Source: Steromphala cineraria (Eukaryota; Mollusca; Gastropoda; Trochida; Trochidae). Taken from it: DNA of 64,000 nucleotides. How positions within the stretch are numbered: the stretch's first letter is position 1; every line of letters begins with the position of its first letter. The notes below the pieces were generated by a model. The model had not been told where the DNA came from, ran no database searches, and was given only the letters and a program-made list of their open reading frames with translations. Location: positions 18,050,093 to 18,114,092 of the forward strand of contig OU744727.1 of NCBI GenBank assembly GCA_916613615.1, written 5' to 3'. This document shows, in pieces, positions 34,840 through 44,900 of this stretch. The translations under genes and the position numbers were made by a program.

Positions 34840-36424
34840 TGGCGTAGTATGTCTTCAAGATGCCCAAGCCTGGAAAACAATTGCACATTGAACAAGAAAC
34901 TACAGTTGTTTTTTTTAGAATCTTTAATTTTGTTTCGAATAGAACTATTTTGTTTCAATTTGATGAACTGTCGTTTTTTATCTTTCCCCGTGATCGAAGA
35001 GATCGACCGTCACACGCTCATTATTAAACGTTAAATGCAAGACCGTTTTAGCTTAGAATAAATATTGTGGTATCTAGGTCATGTGAGTTTGTGTTTGTCA
35101 TTGTACATACAAGTATTTTAAATCGAATTGAAAAACAGACAGAACTTTACATATCATCCTATCTCGAGTTGCAACCAGGTTTTTGTGCGAATTTCATAAT
35201 GCAATTTATCAAGAAAAGATGACTTTCACTTCAATAACATGTTCTTTCTTAAGTTTCTGGTCTTATACACGTGATCTCTGCAATACCCCTCCGTATTTGT
35301 TAATTTGGTACAGATACCATATGCAACCATAATGTAAAATACACAATGTAAGTTTCAAATCAGGTTTTCTTCGAGTCAATTTTTTTATGGCTACGTTGGA
35401 GCGATTTTGTTGACTTACAAGCAAACATAATATTTACCAAAAAATCCATAACATGGATAACAAACTTAATCATAGGCCTACTCCTTAGAGGATATTTGTG
35501 TCAGAAACACTAGCAACTATTTTAAAAGTGACAATTGCTAGGATATTCTTTTTAATCACTATACAAATCAAGGAAAAGAACTTGTATATACTCATGTTCC
35601 CTGCGACTATCCTTGTCTTAAAGCTGATTTAAAATCTATAATGTAGATTACATAAAAAACAGCGACATTAATAAATTAGTTTTGAAAAAGCTTAGTAAGT
35701 TATTCTTATTATTCATGTAAACACATGCCTGACAACAAGTTAGGCCTATTGTATATTTTGAGAACTGTAATTGTATCCACGACTTACATCTACATTTCAG
35801 ATGCTTTGTCAACGAAACATGTTTTGTGGGCGACATAACCAATGTGACATGTCCCAAGGCATTTAGAGCTATTGTATAAATATGACAAAGGAAATACTTG
35901 TTTTGTTCTATATATTCTATAGTTATAAATATTGATATAAAAGTACGACTTAGTAACGTTGTATTTTTCGATAATTCAATCTATTTAACACGACGACGTC
36001 ATTTTTACTAATTGTGCACTTTCATTCAGAATGTGTGCAGTGCTTCCTGCAAAAGTCACTATAAACAAAGAATGTTTGCATATTCATGGCAATAACACAT
36101 TCCGAAACCCCTCTCAGTTACCTTTCTCCAAACCTTAAGTTACCTTTCTCATGTCATAAAATGTTTACCGAGTTACCTTACCCTCGCTTGAGTTTTTAAA
36201 ACAAAGATTGTGATTTATTTACACACTTTATGAATGATGACATGTCATCTAATGAATCTTTGTTACATGCCCAAGACATGCGCATAGATTATATGACTGA
36301 AAACAAACTAGTTTTGTTGTGAAATGCATTTGAAGAAAAGTCACAATCAGCGATGTTTTGCTGTTCCGCCATTTTTTGAGAAGGTAACTGCAGTTACCTT
36401 ACTCAGTGTAGTAGGGGTGATAAA

Positions 36425-37653
36425 GATGGACAAAGAAAGAACCAGCGAAAGAGGAGAGTAAGTGGTTTAAACGTATTTATTTCATGAATTGTACATGGGT
36501 TGGATTGGTCAACAAGCTGCATAGAGCTTATATGAAGACCGCTCCAATAAACATACATATATGAAACTTATCATGAATAGGAAATTGCAAACAATGAAAA
36601 TAATATTGACTGGATGAATGTAATCATGACAGATAATAAATGATGGTTTAATACATGTATGGCATATGCAGTCAGTAACTTGTATATCTATATTGATGGG
36701 TGGTTAAATCAGACAAATCGTTTAGTTTCTGTTATATATTGATGCACTGATTTTAAAATTTCGGACAGGATGACAGAATTTAAAGTGAGTGAGTGAGTGA
36801 GTGAGATGGTGTTTAACGTGTTTTGAACAATATTTCAGTTATTAAACACGTGCATAGTGAAATTTGCATATAGAATAGTTTCAAATGAGAAACCGTTAGT
36901 ATAAAAAAAAGTGTTTGCTCTTAACGATTCGTATCTTGGACACACAAAGAAGGAATGACGTACGACTTCAGTGGCGTGTCCACACAAACAATCAGCTTTA
37001 TCGAGGATATGTCTATTGAGTTTGTCAGCATTGAGATCACTACATCCTAACCGTAGACGACAATGAATTATTTGACAGAATCTAGGACCTTTATTTAGGT
37101 CGAAATGGATATTTTTGGTTTTGGAAATAAAGAAAGTAAGTGGAAGTAATCGGAGATATACATGATAACTCAGTTTTATATGTGCACTATAGAATGCACT
37201 ACTAATAAGTAATTAATAAAATTAATTTTAAAAACCTGTTTGCCCAAATGAGGTGTAGCGTGCACAAACGCTCATATAAATGGTTATATTATCAAATTGT
37301 TCACTGTTATTTTATAGAAAAGCAGCAACCGTGTTGAAGGACTCAACCTGTCCGACCTGCCACAACATGTGAAAAGGAAATACAGACCAGCCCTTGAAGA
37401 AAGAGACCTGGTCTCAACTGAAGAAAGTGATGGGGATGAGGAGGGGGAGAGAATCTTCACAACGAAGAAAAGAGCATGGGAGTCGGCTGAGCTCGCTAAC
37501 GCGAAGAGAATTGCAGACGCCGCCTTCGCCAGGAAGTCTGCGACATCTGCCGCCGCCAAGACTAGGAGGAAGAAAGGGGTATCGGACGCTCGGGTTCCAG
37601 CTCTCGTCGAAGAGAAGAGATGGGTGCTTTCCACAGATTATGGAATGATATGA
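36425..37653 (+). CDS. Coiled-coil basic protein, rest of exon 6 and exon 7 (3' part)
   Basis: Bases 36,425-36,457 continue exon 6 after the insertion (reading DGQRKNQRKRR) and end at a consensus donor (AGA|GTAAGT). Exon 7 is 37,318-37,653 after TTTTATAG, in phase 0, and ends TDYGMI then TGA. It encodes a KSSNRVEGLNLSDLPQHVKR start, an acidic run (TEESDGDEEGER), then a long charged alanine/lysine/arginine region (KKRAWESAELANAKRIADAA, RKKGVSDARVPALVEEKRW). With the insertion and one ATAAA removed, exon 6 reads ...QAHKDGQRKN... with no frame change. The recognised exons would then give about 287 residues. Frame preservation on both sides suggests the gene was functional until a recent insertion. 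The family is unknown to me. Confidence 0.75.
36785..37211 (-). mobile_element. Non-LTR retrotransposon 3' end (C-terminus of ORF2 plus (CTCA)n tail)
   Basis: On the minus strand a frame open from about 37,211 to a TGA at 36,837-36,835 contains GPRFCQIIHCRLRLGCSDLN, then CLCGHATEVVRHSFFVCPRY. This cysteine/histidine knuckle pattern (C-x-C-x-H ... H-x6-P-type) is usual at the C-terminus of LINE reverse transcriptases. The stop is followed by AAATATTG, TTAAACACCATCTCACTCAC and ends in (CTCA)n at 36,785. It lies in intron 6 of the plus-strand gene, in antisense orientation. 5'-truncated; clade not assigned. Confidence 0.75.
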
Positions 37654-37797
37654 CAATGATATTTATGTTTATTCACTTTAAAACATTAAATTGCTATATA
37701 TTATTGTTTTATGTTTTCATTTGTTTTAGTGTAAATAATCCGTATTTAATCTTGTATGCTTATTGTTTTTATATGTATTTCTGTGGGGTGAGACTAT

Positions 37798-37803
37798 AAT
37801 AAA
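37798..37803 (+). terminator. Poly(A) signal AATAAA of the plus-strand gene
   Basis: AATAAA lies 145 bases after the stop codon at 37,653, followed by T/G-rich sequence (GAATGTTTGTCTATCTG). It is a reasonable cleavage signal for the coiled-coil gene. Confidence 0.5.
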
Positions 37804-39642
37804 TGAATGTTTGTCTATCTGATATGTAGTGCATATTATTTATAGTTGAACAATATGTTATTGATTTTAATCATGACATGGGCTCTCTTCACTGCAAATT
37901 AATAATAAAAATATAAAACATATTAATTTGACCAGTTAAATATCGGGGGTCACTTTTGAGAAGTAAACCTTTGAAAAACTAGCTTGTAAAACAGATGACA
38001 TTGATCTTGACATCAAAGCTTTTTTAAAGAATGCATCCTAGTGTAGTGTTCATTGAAATTACTATGTTTTTTTAATCTGAGAAAGTAATCTTTGCTATTG
38101 AAGAACACATCAAGTGATTGTGTATAATAACTTTAAATACATGGATTAAAATATTTTATTTAAGCAAGAAGGATGTTATGACATATATTTACAGATTACA
38201 GTTGAGAGCTATAAACTCATGCGCAAAAGAAACGCTAGTAACTTTTTAAAAGACTGAACAAAATACTTATTGATGCAATATAAATTTACTTTCGAATGTG
38301 TTTGATGAGAGTAAATTTGGAAAATATTTATACATACTTTCAGTCATAAGGGCAGGTTTTTTAATTGTTTTATGTCCACCCGAACACTTGGATAATGAAA
38401 TCGCTGTTTCAGAGTAGTTTTGGTGCATTGACGCTTTTATAATTAAGTTAAAATCTATAAAATATACATATAAAGTTTATTTACGGTGTTGTCTATACAT
38501 TGCACTTACTTTAACCTAAATGCGTCGATGCATGTTTGCTGTTTGGCGTCACAAAATGTCCAAATAAGGCCAATTTCGCCCTCCCTTAGTTAAGGAAATA
38601 TGAAATTGAGGATTTTTAAAACCTGTTTAGGCCTGTTTTTTCCAAAACCATTAGCATAACATGACACGAGCAAGGTAGGTATATTTGAGTTTGCTTCTGA
38701 GGAAATGGTGTATATATGGAGGAAATACTTATCTACCACGCATTGACATATCTTACATTTATGTAACCAGCATTTCTTTTGCCCGTGAGTTTATTTGTAT
38801 TGAAGAAGGCAACCACTAGAATGTTTTATTTTAGCTGGGTGGATTCAGCAAGTTCAGCATTTTCATGTGAGTTTAGCTGCTGAATCAAAGAACTCATCAA
38901 TTATGTAACTTAAGCGGAGTGAATCAGATAAGTTCACATTTATCATGTGAATTATTCTAATTATTTGATTGATGTCCAGTACAAAAAAAGATTTATTGAT
39001 GTTTAATAATTTTGAAATTGTACAAATGGAATAAAATATATTGAATCAAATACAAAGTACATGTGAATAAACTTGTTGATGCCCAGATCTTTGTTTGTTT
39101 GTGATATTGTACCTCATTTTACAAATAGGGCTTTTTTCCGAGGACTTCCGATTTCCTTGTGACATGTGTGTATGAGCAACCAATGTAAAATAAATTCAGA
39201 CTTTGTGATGTAAACGGTATGCTGCATTCTGATTGAATCCAACATGGTCATGTGATCGATATACATTTCAATGAACCCTTAATTGAGGGTTATACAAAAT
39301 AACTTTCAGTAAATGCGGGTTATACGATATCGTGCGGGAACTACACAGTTTCAAGTCACCCCACTCCATGCACTTCAACGAGTGTTGTGGCGCTATCGGT
39401 CTTCATCGACAGTTTCGAGACCCCCCGATATGCAAAAACGATGTTGGCGTTTTTGAAGCATGAACCCGTCATTGTCAGTGACAATGTGTAACATCGGCGG
39501 GCCTGCCAATTGCATTAATTCACGGGGAACATTCAATAACTGTATGTTCACGTTCAATGTGAACATTGTCAAACTGACACCCTAAAGTTAAGCTAAACAG
39601 TTGATAGCCTATACACTCGCTACTGTCCCGTTACGTTAGAAT
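37804..39642. other. No gene recognised
   Basis: The block at 38,215-38,335 (AACTCATGCGCAAAAGAAACGC, then TTTCGAATGTGTTTGATGAG) recurs at 63,695-63,800 as CTCATGGGCAAAAAAAACGC, then TTTCGAATGTGTTTGATAAA, so it is part of a dispersed repeat. The rest is featureless. Confidence 0.4.
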
Positions 39643-39817
39643 TTATAAGAAATGAATTTCATAATATGGTTGTCCAGAAGGTTATAACCCGTTTGAAACT
39701 CGTAAGATATTCTTTATCATAACTGGATCCGCAAGCGCGTTATACAAGACTATCTTACGAGTTTCAAACGGGTTATAACCGTGTTGACAACCATATTATT
39801 AAATTCATTTCTTAAAT
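39643..39817. mobile_element. Fold-back MITE (about 175 bp)
   Basis: AAGAAATGAATTTCATAATATGG-type left arm with GGTTATAACCCGTTTGAAAC and TCGTAAGATA is mirrored by TATCTTACGA, GTTTCAAACGGGTTATAACC and CCATATTATTAAATTCATTT. Arms are about 68 bases around a centre with CTGGATCCGCAAGCGCGTTA. Confidence 0.82.
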
Positions 39818-40547
39818 AAACTCCCTTATTGGTTAATAAAATATTAGTGTTTTCATCGATATCATATGTCATATGACATTGTATTTCAACATCAACTTCC
39901 GAAAGTCTGTAACTTGATCTGTGTTTCATCAGTTTTCAAAAATAAAGAAGAAAGAAGAAGAAAATTATTTTATTTACATGAGATGATTGTTTTTGAATTT
40001 GTCATTTACAATTAGTGCACTATTTTCTCTTTGTCTGATCTTTTCAGACCATATAATTACCGGTATTCAACGTTGAGGCTAATTAGCTGTAAGCAGGTGT
40101 CAAGTCAGCTGTATAAACATGTAGGTGCGTTGTAGACAAAATGTCTGCATGTCCCGCCAGACAGACAATTACTTAATTACTTGATTGGAGATTTAACGAG
40201 CGCTTTTAGCGCCAGACAGACAAGACTAGGGGCAGATTAAGACATCTCCTGTCATCCAATAGAAAAAGAGGACCCATCTTAGCAACCAATAATCACACAC
40301 AAGCCATGCATAAATATTTTGACATAATCTTGCCATGTCATTTGACATGAAAAGCATGTGGATTCTGGTAACACAAGGGGATATAATGTGCAATTGGATC
40401 TGTACTATATATGTTCTTATTGGAAGCTTCATGGTTAAGTAAAAAGGTAAGATCTAATAATACTGTGTAAACCAATTGATACCTATTTCTAAAATGATAT
40501 GAAAAAGCATTCCACCAACCATTGATATTAATATTTCACAATATCCT
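39818..40547. other. No gene recognised; CGCCAGACAGACAA repeated
   Basis: CCCGCCAGACAGACAATTAC (40,153) and AGCGCCAGACAGACAAGACT (40,209) form a short direct repeat about 56 bases apart. No coding sequence was identified. Confidence 0.4.
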
Positions 40548-40784
40548 GCAATGTTTAGATTATTAGGGACTTTTTATTGGGAGTTATTTGAAAAAAAAGG
40601 ATTCTTGATTTTAGTCAGTTATCCAGATCAACACGTTTATTGCCAAGACGATGTTGAAGATGAATTTCACTTTATATTAATAGGCCACAATATTACGCTT
40701 AAAGAACAACGTTTAATAAGCCGCATTGATATAGATATCCATCAGTATTTAAATTTCTATTATGATATCTATGTAAGGCTAATT
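40548..40784 (+). mobile_element. Degenerate LINE reverse-transcriptase C-terminus
   Basis: A 78-codon frame with VYCQDDVEDEFHFILIGHNI matches the typical C-x-C-x-(I/V)EDE(F/Y)HF(I/L)L-x-CP motif near the end of many invertebrate non-LTR polyproteins, with the later cysteine lost (GH instead of CP). The next segment ISRIDIDIHQYLNFYYDIY also fits that region. Short, old fragment. Confidence 0.5.
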
Positions 40785-41214
40785 TAAGTCATGAATAAAT
40801 CAGTAAAAGTGTTATTTCATAACTGTTCATTCTCCCCTAGCGATACTTCAGACCTGTTTCCATACGTGTTACAGAATCTGAAACATTGTCACAAAATCAT
40901 TTAGTTTATGACCTTCAAATCTAATTCACTGTTAATGGTTTTTACTCTATCCTATCAATGTTATTACCCACTTTGACCCGCCGATAAATTCAATTGTGTA
41001 CACAGTACTACACAACTCATTTAAAAACGAGTATGTCATTTGGGTTTATGGTGTCGTACGTTATCTATCACATTTATATATTTATCTAACTAAAAGTTCG
41101 ATTAGAAGAATTGCAGCTGGAATAAACCAAACAATATATAAATACTACATTATAAATAACACAAAAGTCAAATGTATCTTGAATTTGTTTAAATGAGCAC
41201 TTCCTGACGTAAAC

Positions 41215-41365
41215 TGAGATATACTGAGATATACTGAGATATACTGAGCTATGGAAATTCAGAGTATACTGACCAGTATACGTCAGTAAATTAGGGTGGT
41301 TTCCTAATTAGTATACCTCAGTATATTAGGGTGGTTTACTGACGTATACTGGTCATGTATACGAG
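41215..41365. repeat. GTATAC-rich repeat cluster
   Basis: Three GAGATATACTGA units (41,216-41,248) precede AGTATACTGACCAGTATAC (41,263), a nearly perfect palindrome. ATTAGGGTGGTTT then occurs twice (41,292 and 41,325) with GTATACC and GTATACTGGTCATGTATACG around it. The same GTATACTGACC/GGTCAGTATAC motif flanks both 32-bp satellite arrays, so this looks like the same element family without the array. Confidence 0.7.
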
Positions 41366-41459
41366 CATTTTTCTTCACGTGTCTATTGCAAGTGTATTGC
41401 GTAAGCACTACAGATGGCAACTTAGTACATTTACTTCCAGTACTATAGTTTTCTCTCTT

Positions 41460-43600
41460 TCGTTTTCGTCATCAAAGACGGTTTAAGTGAACTTGAAAAG
41501 CTCTAAACAAACAAAAGGAGAATCTAAACTTTCCTGCTTCCCCTCCAATGTGATTACTACACGCGTTCCCCATAATTAACTTGTCCAATGAATATGAAAC
41601 ACTCCTTGGAAAAGTTTATACACGTTTCGAGTAATAATAGGTTTTCATCTTAGACACATCACTATGATTAAATAGTAGTTTAGTACGTGTCTATACGTTA
41701 CTGTGTAAGAGCTTTTGTACATGGACAGCCAAGATATATCATACAGACAAGATACTAACCTAGACTCTACAGCATACATTCAGCACTTATGTGATTAGGC
41801 AGTCGGTGGTAACTTATGATCCATCACTTAAATCCTGACATTTAGAACCTGACTCAATCGATTTTCTCGTGTAGATGTAACGCTTGTTTAGCAGTGTGGA
41901 AACATGGCATCTGTTATAAGTTTTGTTATTTTAAATTCTGTACCAGAGAAAACGTCTTTACTAGATTAAAATGTATATGTTTCGTGTGCTCTATACTGCG
42001 ACACAAAAGGCAATATAACTTTGATTTGCTAGTTTTCGAACAATGATCATCTAATGTCTTAACAATAAATCCCGTTACGGATATAGATATACATTGTAGT
42101 ACAACATATTTATGGTACAAAACTTGAAGTTACTATTTGAATAAGAGTTGAAGAAATATCCTTGGATTTAAATAAATGCCATTCCCGGAGACTATAACCA
42201 GCAAACGTTATTGATCTGTGCTTTTCGTAAGATGTTCATGTAGTGAGCTCTGACATAATGCTTTTCATGCTGACCAAAAGGTCATTCAAATACCAAATTA
42301 ATATAAAGATATTTAGTCTTATATAATGTTTTCATTAAAGTACAATGCAAAACGATAATTATTTGATTTCGGAACAGTAGCATGTCAAATATATCAAATG
42401 AAATTACTTACAAATAAAGTATTTTCCTTTAATTTCTCACTGGATCAACAATTCTCTTCGAATATTCGTAAATAGGAATCTTTGGAAAATGTCACTTAAT
42501 GCTGATGATGTGTGGATAATCTCTACTGTAATCATGTGGACATGTGAATAACAGCTTAATACAATTAAAATATGATACAATGATATGATATACATGTATG
42601 ATAACATTTATGTTCACAAATGCCGTATAGATCAAGAAAATCGAGTCTTAAAAGTAAATGTGAATAACATTTCCAAATCACCAAAGAACTAATGTGATTG
42701 CAATAGGTAATCCTTTCAGTTTTCTTTTATCTACTAATGATATCAAACATAAAGTTTTAAAATGGGTAAATGTAAATGATTCCTTTATAATTGATGTCAA
42801 ACTAAACATTAATTGTATCCACAGCATCAGCATTAAATAATGTCAAAGAGGCAAAGATTTGATGTTTCAGCCACGGTTGGAAAGTGATTACAGCAAAGAT
42901 TTAACGGAATGGGAGCTCCAAATAAACAAATGATTTGTGTCAATCTATTTTTCCACTTCGGACACATGCAGTGACAAAACTAGTGTTTCCATATAACTTA
43001 TCATACCATATTAATTATCCAAATTTCTATGATTTGATATAGCATGCCATCTAAAAAAAGAAGATGTTATAAATTGCATGTGAAAAACAAATGACATGAA
43101 AGCAATCATATGTAAAACCGCACTGCTTCAAATGCTAACTTATCGTAGCAAAGATTTGATGGTTCACCTGGGATTAAGAAGTATTTATGACACATATTTG
43201 ATGGCTTTCGTCAGACGGCAAGGGAGTTCCTACTAAACAGTGTGACTTGTGTCAAACAAATTGTTCATCTTGGATACTTGCGTTGACATAATGATCATTT
43301 CAATTGTAGCTTATCAAGCCCGAAAGACTCGAAGGTGTAGTGATATGACACGGCCCCATGGGTTTATCCATTTCTTTTTTAAGGACTATTTCCTTTAAAA
43401 CAACAATGTAGAATTGATCCCTGAGAGCAGTTTTATGTCTGCAGGTACTAACCACTTACATAATGAATTGTAGGTTCAGCGACTCCAAAGGATCTGATGT
43501 ATGTCATAAAGCCACTGTTGAATTATATGTATAAACACATTAGGATTTTCATGAAGAGCTGTTCTATGTACACAAAAACATGCAAGAAATTAGAAGGTCA
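41460..43600. repeat. Segmental duplication SD-A, copy 3
   Basis: Matches 1,170-2,820 block by block: GAGAATCTAAACTTTCCTGC with CCTCCAATGTGATTAC (41,519), CATACAGACAAGATACTAAC (41,740), TCTCGTGTAGATGTAACGCT (41,864), GATTTGATGGTTCACCTGGG (43,152), GTGACTTGTGTCAAACAAAT (43,241) and CAAAAACATGCAAGAAATTAG (43,573). It is longer than copy 1 by internal insertions. Confidence 0.65.
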
Positions 43601-43725
43601 TATTATTAGACCTTCGAGTCTTTCGGGCTTGATAAGCTACTATTGAAAATAATCATTATGTCAATGCCAGTATCCCAGATGAACAATTTGTTTGACACAA
43701 ATCACACTGTTTAGTAGGAACTCAT
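43230..43725. repeat. Inverted repeat within SD-A copy 3
   Basis: The block at 43,230-43,345 (AACAGTGTGACTTGTGTCAA ... AAGCCCGAAAGACTCGAAGG) is repeated in inverse orientation at 43,605-43,725 (CCTTCGAGTCTTTCGGGCTT ... TTGACACAAATCACACTGTT). Arms of about 115 bases are separated by roughly 260 bases. The arms are more alike than the three SD-A copies are to each other. Confidence 0.8.
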
Positions 43726-43779
43726 TCAAACACATAAAGTTGCAACTGTAACATGTATTTTACATTTTCGATAAATCAT

Positions 43780-44900
43780 TTTCTTTACACGAACCTACTG
43801 CTGCCAATTTAATACTATTAAATGCTTTTATCGTGATTTTTTTTAAATCTCACCGAATTTCAATTCCAAACAGGTGAACATTTTAAGTTGAAAATGTCTT
43901 CAAAGGTTTTTCTGAAAGTTTCTTTATAAGAAGTGATCATCAATTATAAGTTAAATACATCACCAATACATGTACATATCATATGTGGTGCATGGGGACT
44001 GCTGTACAATAGATAGGTAATCAACTTCGCAGATTATGAATCAATGTTTGACATTTTCAATCCTATTTTGATCAAATATGATTATTTGAGGTCACGACCT
44101 CTGTCATACATTTTTGAAAACCCAGAACTCAATATGGATGTCGCACGAGTATAGGTAACTAGCTATTATAATGATCCGCCGGGCGATAAGTATACAGTCA
44201 AGAGACTAACCTTCACTCTCTAGCAAACATTTAGCACTTATGTGATAGCCAGTGGATCATGACGTTAGTCCATCATTCAAATCCTGACATATAGTGCCTG
44301 ATGGAATCGATTTCTAATTTGGATGTGTTGAAATATAACTTGTTTTATGCGCTGTTGACAAAGCGCTGAAAGTGTTAATATCATGTTTTACACTGAAATA
44401 ACGTGGTAACTCGGTTGTTATTGTTCAGCTATTCGTTGCTTCACACATACATACAAGAAACATTTTTTATAAAATTGTATTATTTACATGAAAAATCTAA
44501 TTTGGAACTCTGAAATCGAATTGTTCACACTCACATGGGCCAACCAAAACCAATGTTGTACTGATATGTTTATTGAAAGGGAAGAAAGGCGATTGAAAGG
44601 AACTGCTAGTCACATCCTTTCTCAATTGAAAATCAATCATCTAAATAAGAAACAAGTCTTTCATGACAAATTGTCAAAGTTATAGCTCATGTCATAGTGT
44701 GACAAACTGTATTTTATATGGTTCCGTTGACCTCAAATTCGCTTATAGAACTGGAGTGAAGACAACATAAGAGTACAACACACATTTGTAAATAAGATAA
44801 AATATAAGGATAACGTAATATACGGTAAAATAATATGTAATATAGGAATTTAGTTGACAAGCAAAACAAAAACACAACAAATGAAACTCAATAAAACTAT
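43780..44900. repeat. Segmental duplication SD-B, copy 1 (pair at 61,665-62,880)
   Basis: Same order of blocks as 61,665-62,880: CTACTGCTGCCAATTTAA, TTTATAAGAAGTGATCATC, CAATAGATAGGTAATCAAC, GATAAGTATACAGTCAAGAG, CATATAGTGCCTGATGGAAT, TTGGAACTCTGAAATCGAAT and CAATTGAAAATCAATCATCT. The 65-codon frame at 44,488-44,685 is disrupted in the other copy, so it is not supported as coding. Confidence 0.75.

Larger units (their letters stand above)
32025..36419. mobile_element. 4.4-kb transposon with ~253-bp inverted ends inserted in exon 6
   Basis: Left arm 32,025-32,277 and right arm 36,168-36,419 are near-identical inverted repeats beginning CACCCCTACTACACTGAG and containing the palindrome GGTAACTGCAGTTACC. 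ATAAA is duplicated on both sides (32,020-32,024 and 36,420-36,424). Multiple AAGGTAACT motifs lie in and just inside the arms (for example 32,267, 32,288, 32,321; inverse at 36,117, 36,139, 36,172), typical of transposase-binding subterminal repeats. No transposase frame is visible inside, so it is non-autonomous. A 5-bp duplication with long arms does not fit a superfamily I can name: CACTA gives 2-3 bp, and Transib gives 5 bp but with different ends. Confidence 0.92.

Noticed and set aside
37414..37656. Minus-strand and alternative plus-strand frames over exon 7
   Set aside because: Shadows of the real exon, caused by its higher G+C content.
24061..38100. CACTA/CACTG terminal repeats bounding transposase plus coiled-coil gene
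   Set aside because: I scanned both flanks for matching inverted ends and found none that pair; element limits remain undefined.
44488..44685. 65-codon frame in SD-B copy 1
   Set aside because: The matching segment in SD-B copy 2 (62,530-62,740) has stops and indels, so the frame is not conserved.
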